A stretch of DNA of 64,000 nt from UBA7803 sp963822255 (GTDB lineage Bacteria > Pseudomonadota > Gammaproteobacteria > Pseudomonadales > Azotimanducaceae): assembly GCA_963822255.1 (NCBI GenBank), contig CAWGGV010000008.1, forward strand, positions 1,240,001 through 1,304,000, read 5' to 3'. Every line of letters begins with the position of its first letter. Position 1 is the first letter of the stretch. This document shows, in pieces, positions 1 through 8,050 of this stretch. The notes beneath the pieces are model-generated. The model was given only the letters and a program-made list of their open reading frames with translations, had not been told where the DNA came from and did no database searches. The position numbers and the translations under genes were made by a program.

Positions 1-186
1 GGCGTAGAGCACCTGGCAGCGCTCCCGGCAGGCGGTGCCCAGGTAGACGGTGGATTTGCCGCAGTAGCTGCCCACCTCCAGGCACGGCCCCGACGCGCCG
101 GCCTCGAGCGCCAACTCAAACAGCCGCCGGCCTTCCTCCGGATGAAGAAAGCCCTTTACGGTGTCGGGATCGATGGGCAGACGCAT
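1..186 (-). CDS. Class I SAM-dependent methyltransferase, N-terminal part (runs off the window)
   Basis: The first 62 codons of a minus-strand gene are present and remain open to the window edge. After a short leader, helix-rich residues lead into a SAM-binding motif I of the form LEVGSYCGKST followed by VYLG, which is typical of Rossmann-fold methyltransferases of the Methyltransf_24 type. The ATG at 186 is the only good in-frame start seen; further upstream that frame offers no ATG or GTG. Substrate cannot be told from this fragment. It is divergent from the gene at 276, and the 89-bp gap should hold both promoters. Confidence 0.65.
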   Translation of the reverse strand, partial: MRLPIDPDTVKGFLHPEEGRRLFELALEAGASGPCLEVGSYCGKSTVYLGTACRERCQVLYA

Positions 187-275
187 CAGGTCTCCGATGA
201 GCGGAATGTGCGCGCATTCCGGTACGGCGGACGGTGGAATGCCTATACTGACGCGAGGCGAAAAGAGAGTCCACG

Positions 276-749
276 ATGGCGCTGAGCGAAAGCCACCGAC
301 AGGTGCTGATACGCTGCGAGGTCACCAACCGCGAAGGCGATCCGAGCGTACGTTACGTGGAGCACAACGTGTTCCGGCTCTGGCAGTACATGATGGCCAA
401 CAAACACGGCCTGGTCACCTACGGCCTGGCCGTGAGCCTGTGGCTGCCGGAGCACGAGTGGCAAGCGCAGGGCGAGCTGTTCCGCCACGCCGGCCGCGTC
501 GAGTTCGTCCACCGGATCAACTTCGCCATCTACGACCGTGACAGCGGCCTGTGCAACACCATGCAACGCTACGTGCCCGCCGACGACGTCGACAAGGTGC
601 ACTCACTGCTGCTGCAGCGCATCTCTCCGGAGCTGCGTGAAGACGGCGATTTCGCTATGGACATCGACCACGGCCGCGCCATCGTCCGCGTCGACACCGT
701 CGATCCCGCCACCCTCGGCCACGCCCTCTCCGAAATCCGCCACACCTGA
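276..749 (+). CDS. Hypothetical protein, 157 aa
   Basis: I do not recognise this family. The protein is soluble, mixed alpha/beta, with no signal peptide or membrane segment, and ends in an acidic and hydrophobic stretch. The ATG follows a purine-rich AAAAGAGAG box about 7 nt upstream, and a TATACT hexamer at about 245-250 could be its -10 element. Codon use is like the neighbours and the frame is clean over its full length, so it is probably a real gene. It converges on the SDR gene at 850; the gap holds an inverted pair of REP units that may end transcription from both sides. Confidence 0.6.
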   Translation: MALSESHRQVLIRCEVTNREGDPSVRYVEHNVFRLWQYMMANKHGLVTYGLAVSLWLPEHEWQAQGELFRHAGRVEFVHRINFAIYDRDSGLCNTMQRYVPADDVDKVHSLLLQRISPELREDGDFAMDIDHGRAIVRVDTVDPATLGHALSEIRHT

Positions 750-765
750 GCGCACGCTAGTGCTA

Positions 766-836
766 GTGGGAGCGACCTCCCGGTCGCGATTCTCTGAGGT
801 GCTTGTCCAGAATCGCGGCCGGGAGGCCGCTCCCAC
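766..836. repeat. Inverted pair of REP-like palindromes
   Basis: One unit at 766-790 (GTGGGAGCG... CGCGAT, 'A/T' version with ACC/GGT) faces a second unit at 812-836 (the 'G/C' version) across a 21-bp spacer. The pair can fold as one long hairpin between two convergent genes, the classic REP/BIME arrangement. The same unit recurs at least 25 times in this window. Confidence 0.85.
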
Positions 837-849
837 AGACAGCAGGCAC

Positions 850-1719
850 TCACCCCCCGAGCTGCAGCATGTTCCGCGGCTTCGCCCCTGACAGGTCGAC
901 AATCTCGGCATAGTGCTCGGCAACGTCCTCCGCGGTGGCATCAACGCCAAGCTCCACCCCCGCGCTTTCGACGATGCACGCCATCGAAAAGCGTCCGCCC
1001 TGTGCCTGCAGCACCACGCCGTTCGGCGCGTCCTCGGTGCACAGGTAAACCACCGCCGGCGTCACCAGCTCCGGCCCCAGCGCCTTCTGCGCCTGCTCGG
1101 GCAGCAGATTCTCGGTCATGCGGGTGGCGGCCACCGGTGCGATGGCGTTGGTGTGTATGTTGTACTTGGCGCCTTCGATTTTCAGCGTGTTCATGAAACC
1201 CACCAGACCGAGCTTGGCGGCGCCGTAGTTGGTCTGGCCGAAGTTGCCGTACAGCCCGGACGGAGAGGTGGTCATGACGATGCGACCGTAGCCCTGCTCG
1301 CGCATGATTGGCCACACCGCCTTGGTGACGTAGACCGAGCCCATCAGGTGCACGTTCAGCACGAGCTCGAAGTCATCCAGACCCATGTTGGCAAAGGACT
1401 TGTCACGCAGAATACCGGCATTGTTGATGAGCACGTCCACCCGGCCCCAGGCGTCCATGGCATCCTTGACCATGCTGGCGGCGCCCTGACGGTCCGAGAC
1501 GGAGCCACCGTTGGCGATGGCCTCCCCGCCTGCCGCCTTGATCTCCGCCACCACCGACTCGGCCGCCTTCGACGAGCCGCCGGTGCCATCCATTGCGCCG
1601 CCCAGGTCGTTGACCACCACCTTCGCGCCGCGCCGGGCCAGATCGAGCGCGTGACAGCGGCCGAGACCGCCCCCCGCACCGGTGACGATGGCGACTTTGC
1701 CTTCGAACGAGTAGGTCAT
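850..1719 (-). CDS. SDR-family 3-hydroxyacyl-CoA dehydrogenase-like oxidoreductase
   Basis: A 289-residue short-chain dehydrogenase. It has the NAD(P)-binding TGAGGGLG at residues 13-20, NNAG at 99-102, and the catalytic pair Y165 / K169 within NYGAAK. The long N-terminal segment with VNDLGG and the SPSGLYGNFGQ stretch resemble the dehydrogenase domain of peroxisomal multifunctional enzyme 2 (HSD17B4-type), whose known reaction is oxidation of 3-hydroxyacyl-CoA. Nearby genes for enoyl-CoA hydratase, acyl-CoA carboxylase and ETF-QO support a role in acyl-CoA breakdown, but the substrate is inference. It is transcribed away from rfbC across a 306-bp control region. Confidence 0.85.
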   Translation of the reverse strand: MTYSFEGKVAIVTGAGGGLGRCHALDLARRGAKVVVNDLGGAMDGTGGSSKAAESVVAEIKAAGGEAIANGGSVSDRQGAASMVKDAMDAWGRVDVLINNAGILRDKSFANMGLDDFELVLNVHLMGSVYVTKAVWPIMREQGYGRIVMTTSPSGLYGNFGQTNYGAAKLGLVGFMNTLKIEGAKYNIHTNAIAPVAATRMTENLLPEQAQKALGPELVTPAVVYLCTEDAPNGVVLQAQGGRFSMACIVESAGVELGVDATAEDVAEHYAEIVDLSGAKPRNMLQLGG

Positions 1720-2025
1720 GCTTCACTCCCATGTGTGCGAACGGTGGATTTTACACGGACATCGGGTGTCTCGGAGTCTGACATGCGGGTAGACGACGGA
1801 CCGGACCGCGTCGAACGCACAGAAGATCAGGGAACGCAGCACAAGTCTCTTCACTATCTGCTGCCGTTGGAGCCGCTTCGAGCCTCCGCTACACTTGCCG
1901 GTACCGACGTTTCTCGCGGCGCCGGTCGTTCCTCGCCATCGTCGACGACCACCTGCACTGTGCAGGGCCCGAAGACGAGCGGCCGGTGAGTGCGTGCTGA
2001 AACGCCTGGAACAACGGATACTCTG
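1720..2025. other. Divergent intergenic region between the SDR gene and rfbC
   Basis: This 306-bp region separates two divergent start codons and holds no convincing gene. One candidate plus-strand promoter is TTGGAG at 1867-1872, a 17-bp spacer and TACACT at 1890-1895, ahead of rfbC. No REP copy and no clear operator palindrome were seen. Confidence 0.4.
1867..1895 (+). promoter_or_regulatory. Weak candidate sigma-70 promoter for rfbC-rfbD
   Basis: TTGGAG and TACACT are separated by 17 bp. Both boxes are only partial matches to consensus (3/6 and 4/6), so this is a suggestion based on spacing and position. Confidence 0.25.
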
Positions 2026-2578
2026 ATGGACTTTGTCACGACCGACATCCCCGACGTCGTCATCGTCGAGACGCGACGGTTCGGTGACGCTCGGGGATTC
2101 TTCTACGAGAACTATTCCGAACGTGCGTTCGCTGAAGCGGGCATTCACGCCCACTTCGTGCAGGACAACCACAGCCGCTCCGCTCCAAGGCGTGCTGCGC
2201 GGCCTGCACTACCAGATCTGGCAGTCCCAGGGAAAACTGGTGCGGGTGACCGCGGGCGAAGTCTTCGACGTGGCCGTGGACCTGCGTAGAAGCTCACTCA
2301 CCTTCGGCCGCTGGATCGGGGTGACGCTCTCTGCGGAGAACGGGCGCCTGCTGTGGATTCCGCCTGGGTTCGCCCACGGCTTCTACGTGGTGAGCGCCGA
2401 AGGCGCCGAATTCCAGTACAAGTGCACCGACTACTACGCACCGCAGTTCGAGCGCTCGGTGATCTGGAACGACCCGGACATCGCTATCGAATGGCCACTG
2501 GTGGACGGACAGCCGCCGCAGCTTTCCACCAAGGACGCCAAGGCAAACCGTCTGGCCAGCGCCGAGGTGTATCCCTGA
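2026..2578 (+). CDS. rfbC: dTDP-4-dehydrorhamnose 3,5-epimerase, frameshifted
   Basis: RfbC/RmlC epimerises dTDP-4-keto-6-deoxyglucose at C3 and C5 in dTDP-L-rhamnose synthesis. The first frame gives the conserved start with DARGFFYENYSE and FVQDNHSRS. The match then continues one frame over with GVLRGLHYQ, the PPGFAHGFYV cupin strand and the WNDPDIAI C-terminus. The switch lies at about 2178-2187, where one extra base is enough to explain it (total length is 3n+1). It ends by a TGATG overlap with rfbD, indicating translational coupling. The family match is clear on both sides, so this is either a recent mutation or a sequence error. Confidence 0.85.
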
Positions 2579-3477
2579 TGTCCGCTACGGTGCTGGTCAC
2601 CGGCGCCGATGGGCAGCTCGGGCGGGAACTCGCGCGTACCGCTCCCGGCGACGTACATCTGGTGCCCCTGAACCGCCGGGCGCTGGACGTCAGTTCACCG
2701 GCCAATGTCGCCGATGCGTTCGAGCGCCATCGTCCGGCAATCGTGATCAACGCCGCCGCGTACACTGCCGTGGACCGGGCCGAGCAGGAGCGGGATCTGG
2801 CGGCCGCCGTCAACGTGGACGGGCCGCGGCTGCTCGCCGAAGCCGCCCGGAACCACGGCGCCCGGCTCATTCACGTATCCACCGACTTCGTCTTCGACGG
2901 CACGGCGAGCACGCCCTACGCGCCCGCGGCCGAGACCAATCCGCTCGGCGTCTACGGCGCGACCAAGCGGGCCGGCGAGGTGGCCCTGTCCGCCAGCGAC
3001 CACCTCATCGTCCGTACCGGCTGGGTCTACGCTTCCCGTGGCAACAATTTCGTGAACACCATGCTGCGGCTGATGAAGGAACGGGACGGCCTCGGCGTAG
3101 TGGCCGATCAGATCGGCACGCCCACCTGGGCCCATGGCCTGGCGGAGGCCCTGTGGTCGTTTGCAGCGCGCGCCGGCACCGCAGGCATCTACCACTGGTC
3201 GGATGCCGGCGTCGCGAGCTGGTACGACTTCGCGGTGGCCATTCAGGAAGAAGCCGTCGCCCTCGGCCTGCTCGAGCGAGCTATTCCCGTGACCCCCATC
3301 ACGGCCGCCGATTACCCCACGCCGGCGCGCCGTCCGGCGTACAGCGTGCTGGACAAAACCGCGACCTGGCAGTTGCTCGGCATTACCCCGATGCACTGGC
3401 GCACCGCCCTGAGAAACATGCTGTGCGCGACATCGTCGCGGACAACAGCGGGGTCGCCGTCCGGGATCAGGGCCTGA
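2578..3477 (+). CDS. rfbD: dTDP-4-dehydrorhamnose reductase
   Basis: A 299-residue extended-SDR protein that reduces dTDP-4-dehydro-L-rhamnose to dTDP-L-rhamnose. It shows the NAD(P)H motif TGADGQLG at residues 8-15, STDFVFDG at about 101-108 and the catalytic Y126 / K130 in GVYGATK. The ATG overlaps the rfbC stop (TGATG). The C-terminal 20 residues look unlike the family and overlap the convergent carboxyltransferase gene by 11 bp; a small shift just before the end would give a more usual tail. rfbA and rfbB are not in this window. Confidence 0.9.
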   Translation: MSATVLVTGADGQLGRELARTAPGDVHLVPLNRRALDVSSPANVADAFERHRPAIVINAAAYTAVDRAEQERDLAAAVNVDGPRLLAEAARNHGARLIHVSTDFVFDGTASTPYAPAAETNPLGVYGATKRAGEVALSASDHLIVRTGWVYASRGNNFVNTMLRLMKERDGLGVVADQIGTPTWAHGLAEALWSFAARAGTAGIYHWSDAGVASWYDFAVAIQEEAVALGLLERAIPVTPITAADYPTPARRPAYSVLDKTATWQLLGITPMHWRTALRNMLCATSSRTTAGSPSGIRA

Positions 3478-5020
3478 TGCCGAACCTCACCGGGCCGGTG
3501 AGGACTTCGAGCTTCGGTTGGATCCAGTCGATCCAGCGGCACAGCATGGGGCGGGTTTCGCGGGGGTCGATCAGTTCGTGCACGGAGAAGGATTCCGCGC
3601 GGGCGAATGGCGAGCGGTTGCCGCGAAGCTGGTCTTCGAGCTCTTTGCGTTTGGTGTCCGGGTCGGCGGCGGCGGCGATCTCGCGATGGAAGGCGACGGC
3701 CACGCCGCCTTCCAGCGGCAGCGCGCCGGATTCCACCGAGGGCCAGGACAGCACGTAGGCCTCGTCGCCGTAGTGGGCGGCGGTGGCGACGCCGAAGCCC
3801 TTGTGCACCTGGATCGACGCCCACGGAATCGTCGCCTGCACGGCGGCGGAGACGGCGGCCATGCCGTAACGGATGGTGCCGGCGCGCTCGGCGTCCGGGC
3901 CGATCATGAAGCCGGGCTGATCGACGAAGTTGACGATGGGCAGGTGGAAGGTGTCGCACATCTCGACGAACCGCCGGTACTTCTGCGCGGCTTCCGCGGT
4001 CATGGCGCCGGCGTAGTGGCGGCAGTCGTTGGCAAGCACGCCCACGGGCTGGCCATCGAGGCGCGCGAGGCCGGCGATCTGGCTTGGCCCGTAGCTGGCG
4101 CCCATCTCGAAGAACGAGTCACGGTCCACGACCATCTCGACGATGGCGCGCATGTCGAAGGGCGCGTTGGAGTCGCGCGGCACCGAGTCGAGCAGCTCCT
4201 GCTCCATGCGCTCGGGGTTGTCGTCGCTGGCGATGCGAGGCGCGCGCTGCCAGACGTGGGACGGCAGATAGGAGAGGAATCGGCGGATCTGGCGGAACGC
4301 ATCGTGCTCGTCCTCGGCGACGTTGTCGACCACGCCGGAAAGCGCGTGAACGGCCGCGCCGCCGAGCTCCTCCTTGGTCATCTTCACGCCGAGCGCACGC
4401 TCCACCAGGGCGGGGCCGCCGATCAGCACCTGGGCCGTGTGCCGGGTCATCACCGAGAAGTGCGAGGCGACCAGGCGCCCGGCCGGGAAGCCGGCCACGG
4501 CGCCGAGGGCCGCCGAAGCGATCGGCACCTGGGCCATGGCGTCGGCGATGATCTTGAAGCGCGGCTCGGTGAACACCGGCTCGCCGACGGTGCCGCCCTT
4601 TCGGCCGCTGCCGCGTACGCTGCCGCCGCCGCCTTCCAGCATCCGCACCAGGGGCACGCGGTAGCGGCAGGCCAGGTGCTCGGCGTAGATGCTCTTGCGC
4701 AAGCCCGCGGCGTTGGGCGAGCCGCCTTTCAAGGTAAAGTCCTCGCCGCCGACGACGACGCGGCGGTTGTCGATGCGGCCGAAGCCAACGACGTAGTTGG
4801 CGGGGACGAAGCCGGTGAGCTCGTCGTTGTCGTCGTATTCGGGTATGGCCGTCGCCAGACCCTGTTCCTGAAAGGTGCCGCGGTCGAGCAGCGCCTCGAT
4901 TCGCTCACGGATGGTGAGGCGGCCTTTGGCGTGCTGCCGGGCAATGCCGGCTTTGCCGCCTTGCTGTTTCGCCAGGTGACGGCGCCGGGCGATTTCCTGG
5001 ATTTCTTTCTCCCAGGTCAT
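3467..5020 (-). CDS. Acyl-CoA carboxylase carboxyltransferase (beta) subunit
   Basis: A 517-residue protein with the two-domain crotonase-fold carboxyltransferase layout of propionyl-, methylcrotonyl- and geranyl-CoA carboxylase beta subunits. Family marks include GRLTIRERIEALLD near residue 35, a glycine-rich EGGGGSVRG loop, and VDQPGFMIG with AGTIRYGMA in the C-terminal half. It transfers CO2 from biotin to an acyl-CoA. The ATG at 5020 comes 11 nt after the stop of the hydratase gene, so the two are likely cotranscribed. The acyl-CoA substrate cannot be assigned from sequence alone. A partner biotin carboxylase lies at 8051. Confidence 0.9.
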   Translation of the reverse strand: MTWEKEIQEIARRRHLAKQQGGKAGIARQHAKGRLTIRERIEALLDRGTFQEQGLATAIPEYDDNDELTGFVPANYVVGFGRIDNRRVVVGGEDFTLKGGSPNAAGLRKSIYAEHLACRYRVPLVRMLEGGGGSVRGSGRKGGTVGEPVFTEPRFKIIADAMAQVPIASAALGAVAGFPAGRLVASHFSVMTRHTAQVLIGGPALVERALGVKMTKEELGGAAVHALSGVVDNVAEDEHDAFRQIRRFLSYLPSHVWQRAPRIASDDNPERMEQELLDSVPRDSNAPFDMRAIVEMVVDRDSFFEMGASYGPSQIAGLARLDGQPVGVLANDCRHYAGAMTAEAAQKYRRFVEMCDTFHLPIVNFVDQPGFMIGPDAERAGTIRYGMAAVSAAVQATIPWASIQVHKGFGVATAAHYGDEAYVLSWPSVESGALPLEGGVAVAFHREIAAAADPDTKRKELEDQLRGNRSPFARAESFSVHELIDPRETRPMLCRWIDWIQPKLEVLTGPVRFGIRP

Positions 5021-5031
5021 GAGATCGGCTT

Positions 5032-5907
5032 TTATCGCGGCCGGGAGGCCGCTCCCACACCCACCGACGGAGCCGCGAAGTTGGGAGCGCGGTTTTCGAA
5101 GTTGGCTTTCACTGACTCCACCTGGTTGGGGGAGCCGATGAGCGCGCGCTGCAAGGTCGATTCCAGCTCCAGGCCGGCTCGCTCGTCGGCACGCCAGCTT
5201 TCTTCCAGCAGCCGCTTGCCGGCACGGATGGCGTCCGGCGACTTGCCGGCGATCTCGCGGGCAAGGTCGAGCGCGGCGGCGAGGGGATCGCTCGCGAGGC
5301 GGGTGACGAGGCCGAGGGCTTTCGCTTCCTCGCCGGAGAGGATGCGGCCGGTGAAGGTGAGCTCCTTGGCCACATCGAGCGGCATCAGGTCCCGCAAGGT
5401 CTGGGTCAGGCTCATGTCGGGGATGAGGCCCCACTTGATCTCCATGACCGAGAGCTTGGCGTCCGGCGCGGCGATACGGATGTCGGCGCCGAGGGCCACC
5501 TGCAGACCCCCGCCGAAGGCCGCGCCGTGGATGGCGGCGATGACGGGCACCGGCAGGCGCTTCCAGACGTAGGCGGGGCGTTGGGCGTGGTTTTCGGGGT
5601 GGTCGGCGGAAGATCGCGACCGGGAGGTCGCTCCCACAGGTTCGGATCGCGACCGGGAGGTCGCTCTCACATCGGGGGTCCCGCCGCCGGCCATGCCCTG
5701 GAAGCTGCCCATGTCGAGGCCGGCGCAGAAGCCCTTGCCGTTGCCGGAGAGCACCACGGCGCGGACGTCGTCGCGGCCGGCGAGGGACTCGCCGGCGTCG
5801 ATGATGGCCTGGAACATGTCCGGCGACAGCGCGTTGTACTTGTCGGTCCGGTTGAGACGGACGTCAGCGACGCCGTTGTCGACGTCGATGGTGACCAGGT
5901 CTGCCAT
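5032..5907 (-). CDS. Enoyl-CoA hydratase/isomerase family protein carrying REP-encoded insertions
   Basis: A 291-residue crotonase-fold protein. GKGFCAGLDMGSF (about residues 57-69) gives one half of the oxyanion hole, and HGAAFGGGLQVALGADIRIA the other. The segment at about residues 80-99 is encoded by two consecutive REP units (reads VRATSRSRS and VGATSRSRS) lying between the first oxyanion loop and the next helix. The last eight residues are another REP read-through. Without these, the length (about 262 residues) is normal for the family. The insertion keeps the frame, and the catalytic core on both sides looks intact, so the protein is probably functional. It is likely cotranscribed with the carboxyltransferase. 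Confidence 0.88.
   Translation of the reverse strand: MADLVTIDVDNGVADVRLNRTDKYNALSPDMFQAIIDAGESLAGRDDVRAVVLSGNGKGFCAGLDMGSFQGMAGGGTPDVRATSRSRSEPVGATSRSRSSADHPENHAQRPAYVWKRLPVPVIAAIHGAAFGGGLQVALGADIRIAAPDAKLSVMEIKWGLIPDMSLTQTLRDLMPLDVAKELTFTGRILSGEEAKALGLVTRLASDPLAAALDLAREIAGKSPDAIRAGKRLLEESWRADERAGLELESTLQRALIGSPNQVESVKANFENRAPNFAAPSVGVGAASRPR
5034..5058 (-). repeat. REP unit forming the 3' end of the hydratase gene
   Basis: A 'G/C'-type REP unit whose last bases, with AA, make the TAA stop of the enoyl-CoA hydratase. It encodes that protein's last eight residues (VGAASRPR). Confidence 0.8.
5612..5670 (-). repeat. Two REP units inside the enoyl-CoA hydratase coding region
   Basis: Two 'A/T'-type units (5612-5637 and 5645-5670) lie in direct orientation, 7 bp apart, read in frame by the minus-strand gene. 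Neither introduces a stop codon. Confidence 0.85.
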
Positions 5908-5994
5908 GGCGAAGCTCCCCTGGGGACTGCGTGCTGAAAGCCGCTACGTTACCACAGGCTCCCCGGGATGAGACGGAGGCTGGAGGCGGGGGGC

Positions 5995-6113
5995 ATCGCG
6001 ACCGGGAGGTCGCTCCCACAGGTCGCTCCCAACAAGATCGCGACCGGGAGGTCGCTCCCACAGGTCGCTCCCACAGGTCGCTCCCACAGGTCGCTCCCAC
6101 AGGTTGTAAGATC
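5995..6113 (-). repeat. REP cluster with amplified 13-bp half-units
   Basis: Two full REP units (near 5995-6018 and 6036-6063) are followed by the half-unit AGGTCGCTCCCAC repeated head to tail four times up to 6113. The cluster separates the ETF-QO stop (6122) from the hydratase start (5907). The partial repeats suggest slippage or unequal crossing-over rather than independent insertions. Confidence 0.85.
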
Positions 6114-6121
6114 CCACTCTG

Positions 6122-7772
6122 CTACATGTTGGGGTAGTTCGGGCCGCCGCCGCCTTCAGGGACCACCCACTCGATGTTCTGCGCCGGGTCCTTGATGTCG
6201 CAGGTCTTGCAGTGCACGCAGTTCTGGGCGTTGATCTGGAAGCGTTTCTGGCCGTTCTCTTCCACCACCTCGTAGACGGCGGCCGGGCAGTAACGCTGGG
6301 CGGGCTCGTCGTACTCCGGCAGGTTCTGCTCGATGGGAATCGACGGGTCGATGAGCTTCAGGTGACACGGCTGGTCCTCCTCGTGATTGGTGTTCGACAG
6401 GAACACCGAGGAGAGCTTGTCGAATGAGAGCACGCCGTCCGGCTTCGGGTAGTCGATCTTCTTCGCCCGGTCGGCGCGCTTCAACGTCGCGTAGTCCGGG
6501 GTCTTGTCGCTGAGCGTGTACGGCGCCTGGCCCCGCATGAGGAGCTGATCGAGGAACGCGTAGGCCGAGCCGCCGAGCACGCCCAGCTTGTGCAGTGCCG
6601 GGCCGACGTTGCGCGAGCTTTGCAGCTCGGTGTAGAGCCACGACTTCTCGAACGCCTGGCGGAACTCGGGTAGCTCTCGAGCCGGCTCGTCGAGGTGGGC
6701 GAAGACGGTCTCGGCGGCCAGCATGCCCGACTTCATGGCCGTGTGGCTGCCCTTGATCTTCAGCACGTTGAGAAAGCCGGCGTCGTCGCCCACCAGCACC
6801 GCGCCCGGCACGGTGAGCTTCGGCAGCGCCTGCAGGCCGCCTTTGACGATGGCCCGCGCGCCATAGGAGATCCGTTTGCCGCCCTCGAGGGTGCGCGGCG
6901 ATGAGCGGATGATGCTTCCAGCGCTGGAATTCCTCGAAAGGACTCAAGTGCGGGTTCTTGTAGCTGAGGTCGACGATCAGGCCCAGCGCGACCTGGTTGT
7001 TTTCCATGTGGTAGAGAAACGAACCGCCGGTGGAGGCCTTCGCCAGGTGGCCGAGGGGCCAGCCGACGGTATGGATGACCTTGCCGGGCACGTGCTTCTC
7101 GGGATCGACCTCCCAGAGTTCCTTGAGACCGATTGCGTAGTGCTGGGTCCCCGTACTCTCATCCAGGTTGAACTTACGGATGAGCCGCTTGCCGAGGTGG
7201 CCGCGACAGCCTTCAGCGAAGATCGTGTACTTGGCGTGAAGCTCGTAGCCGGGCGTGAAGGTGCTCTTGTGCTCGCCGCTGGCGCTGATGCCCATGTCGC
7301 CGGTCGCGACGCCTCTGACCGCGCCGTTCTCGTCGTAGAGCACCTCGGCGGCTGCGAAGCCGGGGAAGATGTTGACGCCCATGGCCTCCGCCTGCTCGGC
7401 CAGCCAGCGGCAGAGGTTGCCGAGGGACAGCGCATAGTTGCCATGGTTGTGGGAATCGCCGGGAACGAAATAGGACGGCACCTTCACGTAGTTGGTGTCG
7501 TTCACCAGGTAGTAGACGTCGTCTTCGGTCACCGGGTTGTCGAGCGGCGCGCCGCGTTCCTTCCAATCGGGGAAGAGCTCGTTCAGCGCCGTCGGCTCGA
7601 AGATGGCCCCGGAGAGGATGTGGGCGCCGACTTCCGAGCCTTTCTCCACCAGGCACACCGACAGCTCGCGGCCGTCATGCTCGGCGAGCTGCATCAGGCG
7701 GCACGCGGCCGCCAGGCCCGAGGGACCGCCGCCGACGATGACGACGTCGAACTCCATGGATTCTCGTTCCAT
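6122..7772 (-). CDS. Electron-transfer flavoprotein-ubiquinone oxidoreductase, frameshifted
   Basis: ETF-QO passes electrons from reduced ETF, loaded by acyl-CoA dehydrogenases, to ubiquinone at the inner membrane. The N-terminal frame has the FAD site VVIVGGGPSGL and proceeds normally to KHHPLIAAH. The match resumes in a second frame at LEGGKRISYGARA and runs to the end, with GDDAGFLN and the 4Fe-4S ligands in NCVHCKTCDIKDP. The switch is at about 6884-6898. The very C-terminus (GGGGPNYPNM) is typical. Start may be 7772 or the ATG at 7757. It fits the surrounding acyl-CoA genes. Confidence 0.9.
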
Positions 7773-7857
7773 GTACCTTGGCTCCGATCGCTTGGAAACG
7801 CGACATTATAAAGGAAGAGAGGGAGGTAGACGAAAAACCGCCCGGCCGGATGCATGG

Positions 7858-8041
7858 GTGTGGGAGCCCTCAGCTCTACACGGTCGCGCCGCAGTTGCAG
7901 AACAAACGCGGCGGGTCCGGCCCTGGGCTGGGCGTCCGAGTCGCCGGGGCCTCAAGCGCGACCGTGTTTGATGAAAGCCAGCTCCTGCTCGCGATCGCGG
8001 CCAGGAGGCCGCTCCCACAGAGCCGGGAGGCCGCTCCCACA
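7858..8041. repeat. Intergenic repeats: one variant unit and two REP units
   Basis: The space between the ETF-QO start (7772) and the biotin carboxylase stop (8051) holds no gene. At 7858-7890 lies a variant repeat that begins GTGTGGGAGC but continues CCTCAGCTCTAC; the same variant recurs at 15622. Near 7992-8040 there is a REP unit followed by a truncated second one, directly abutting the end of the biotin carboxylase gene. Confidence 0.75.
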
Positions 8042-8050
8042 GTCAGATGG

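Noticed and set aside
3518..5572. A 684-codon open frame on the plus strand
   Set aside because: It is antisense to the carboxyltransferase and hydratase genes, which have clear family motifs; long antisense frames are common at this GC content and its protein shows no motif.
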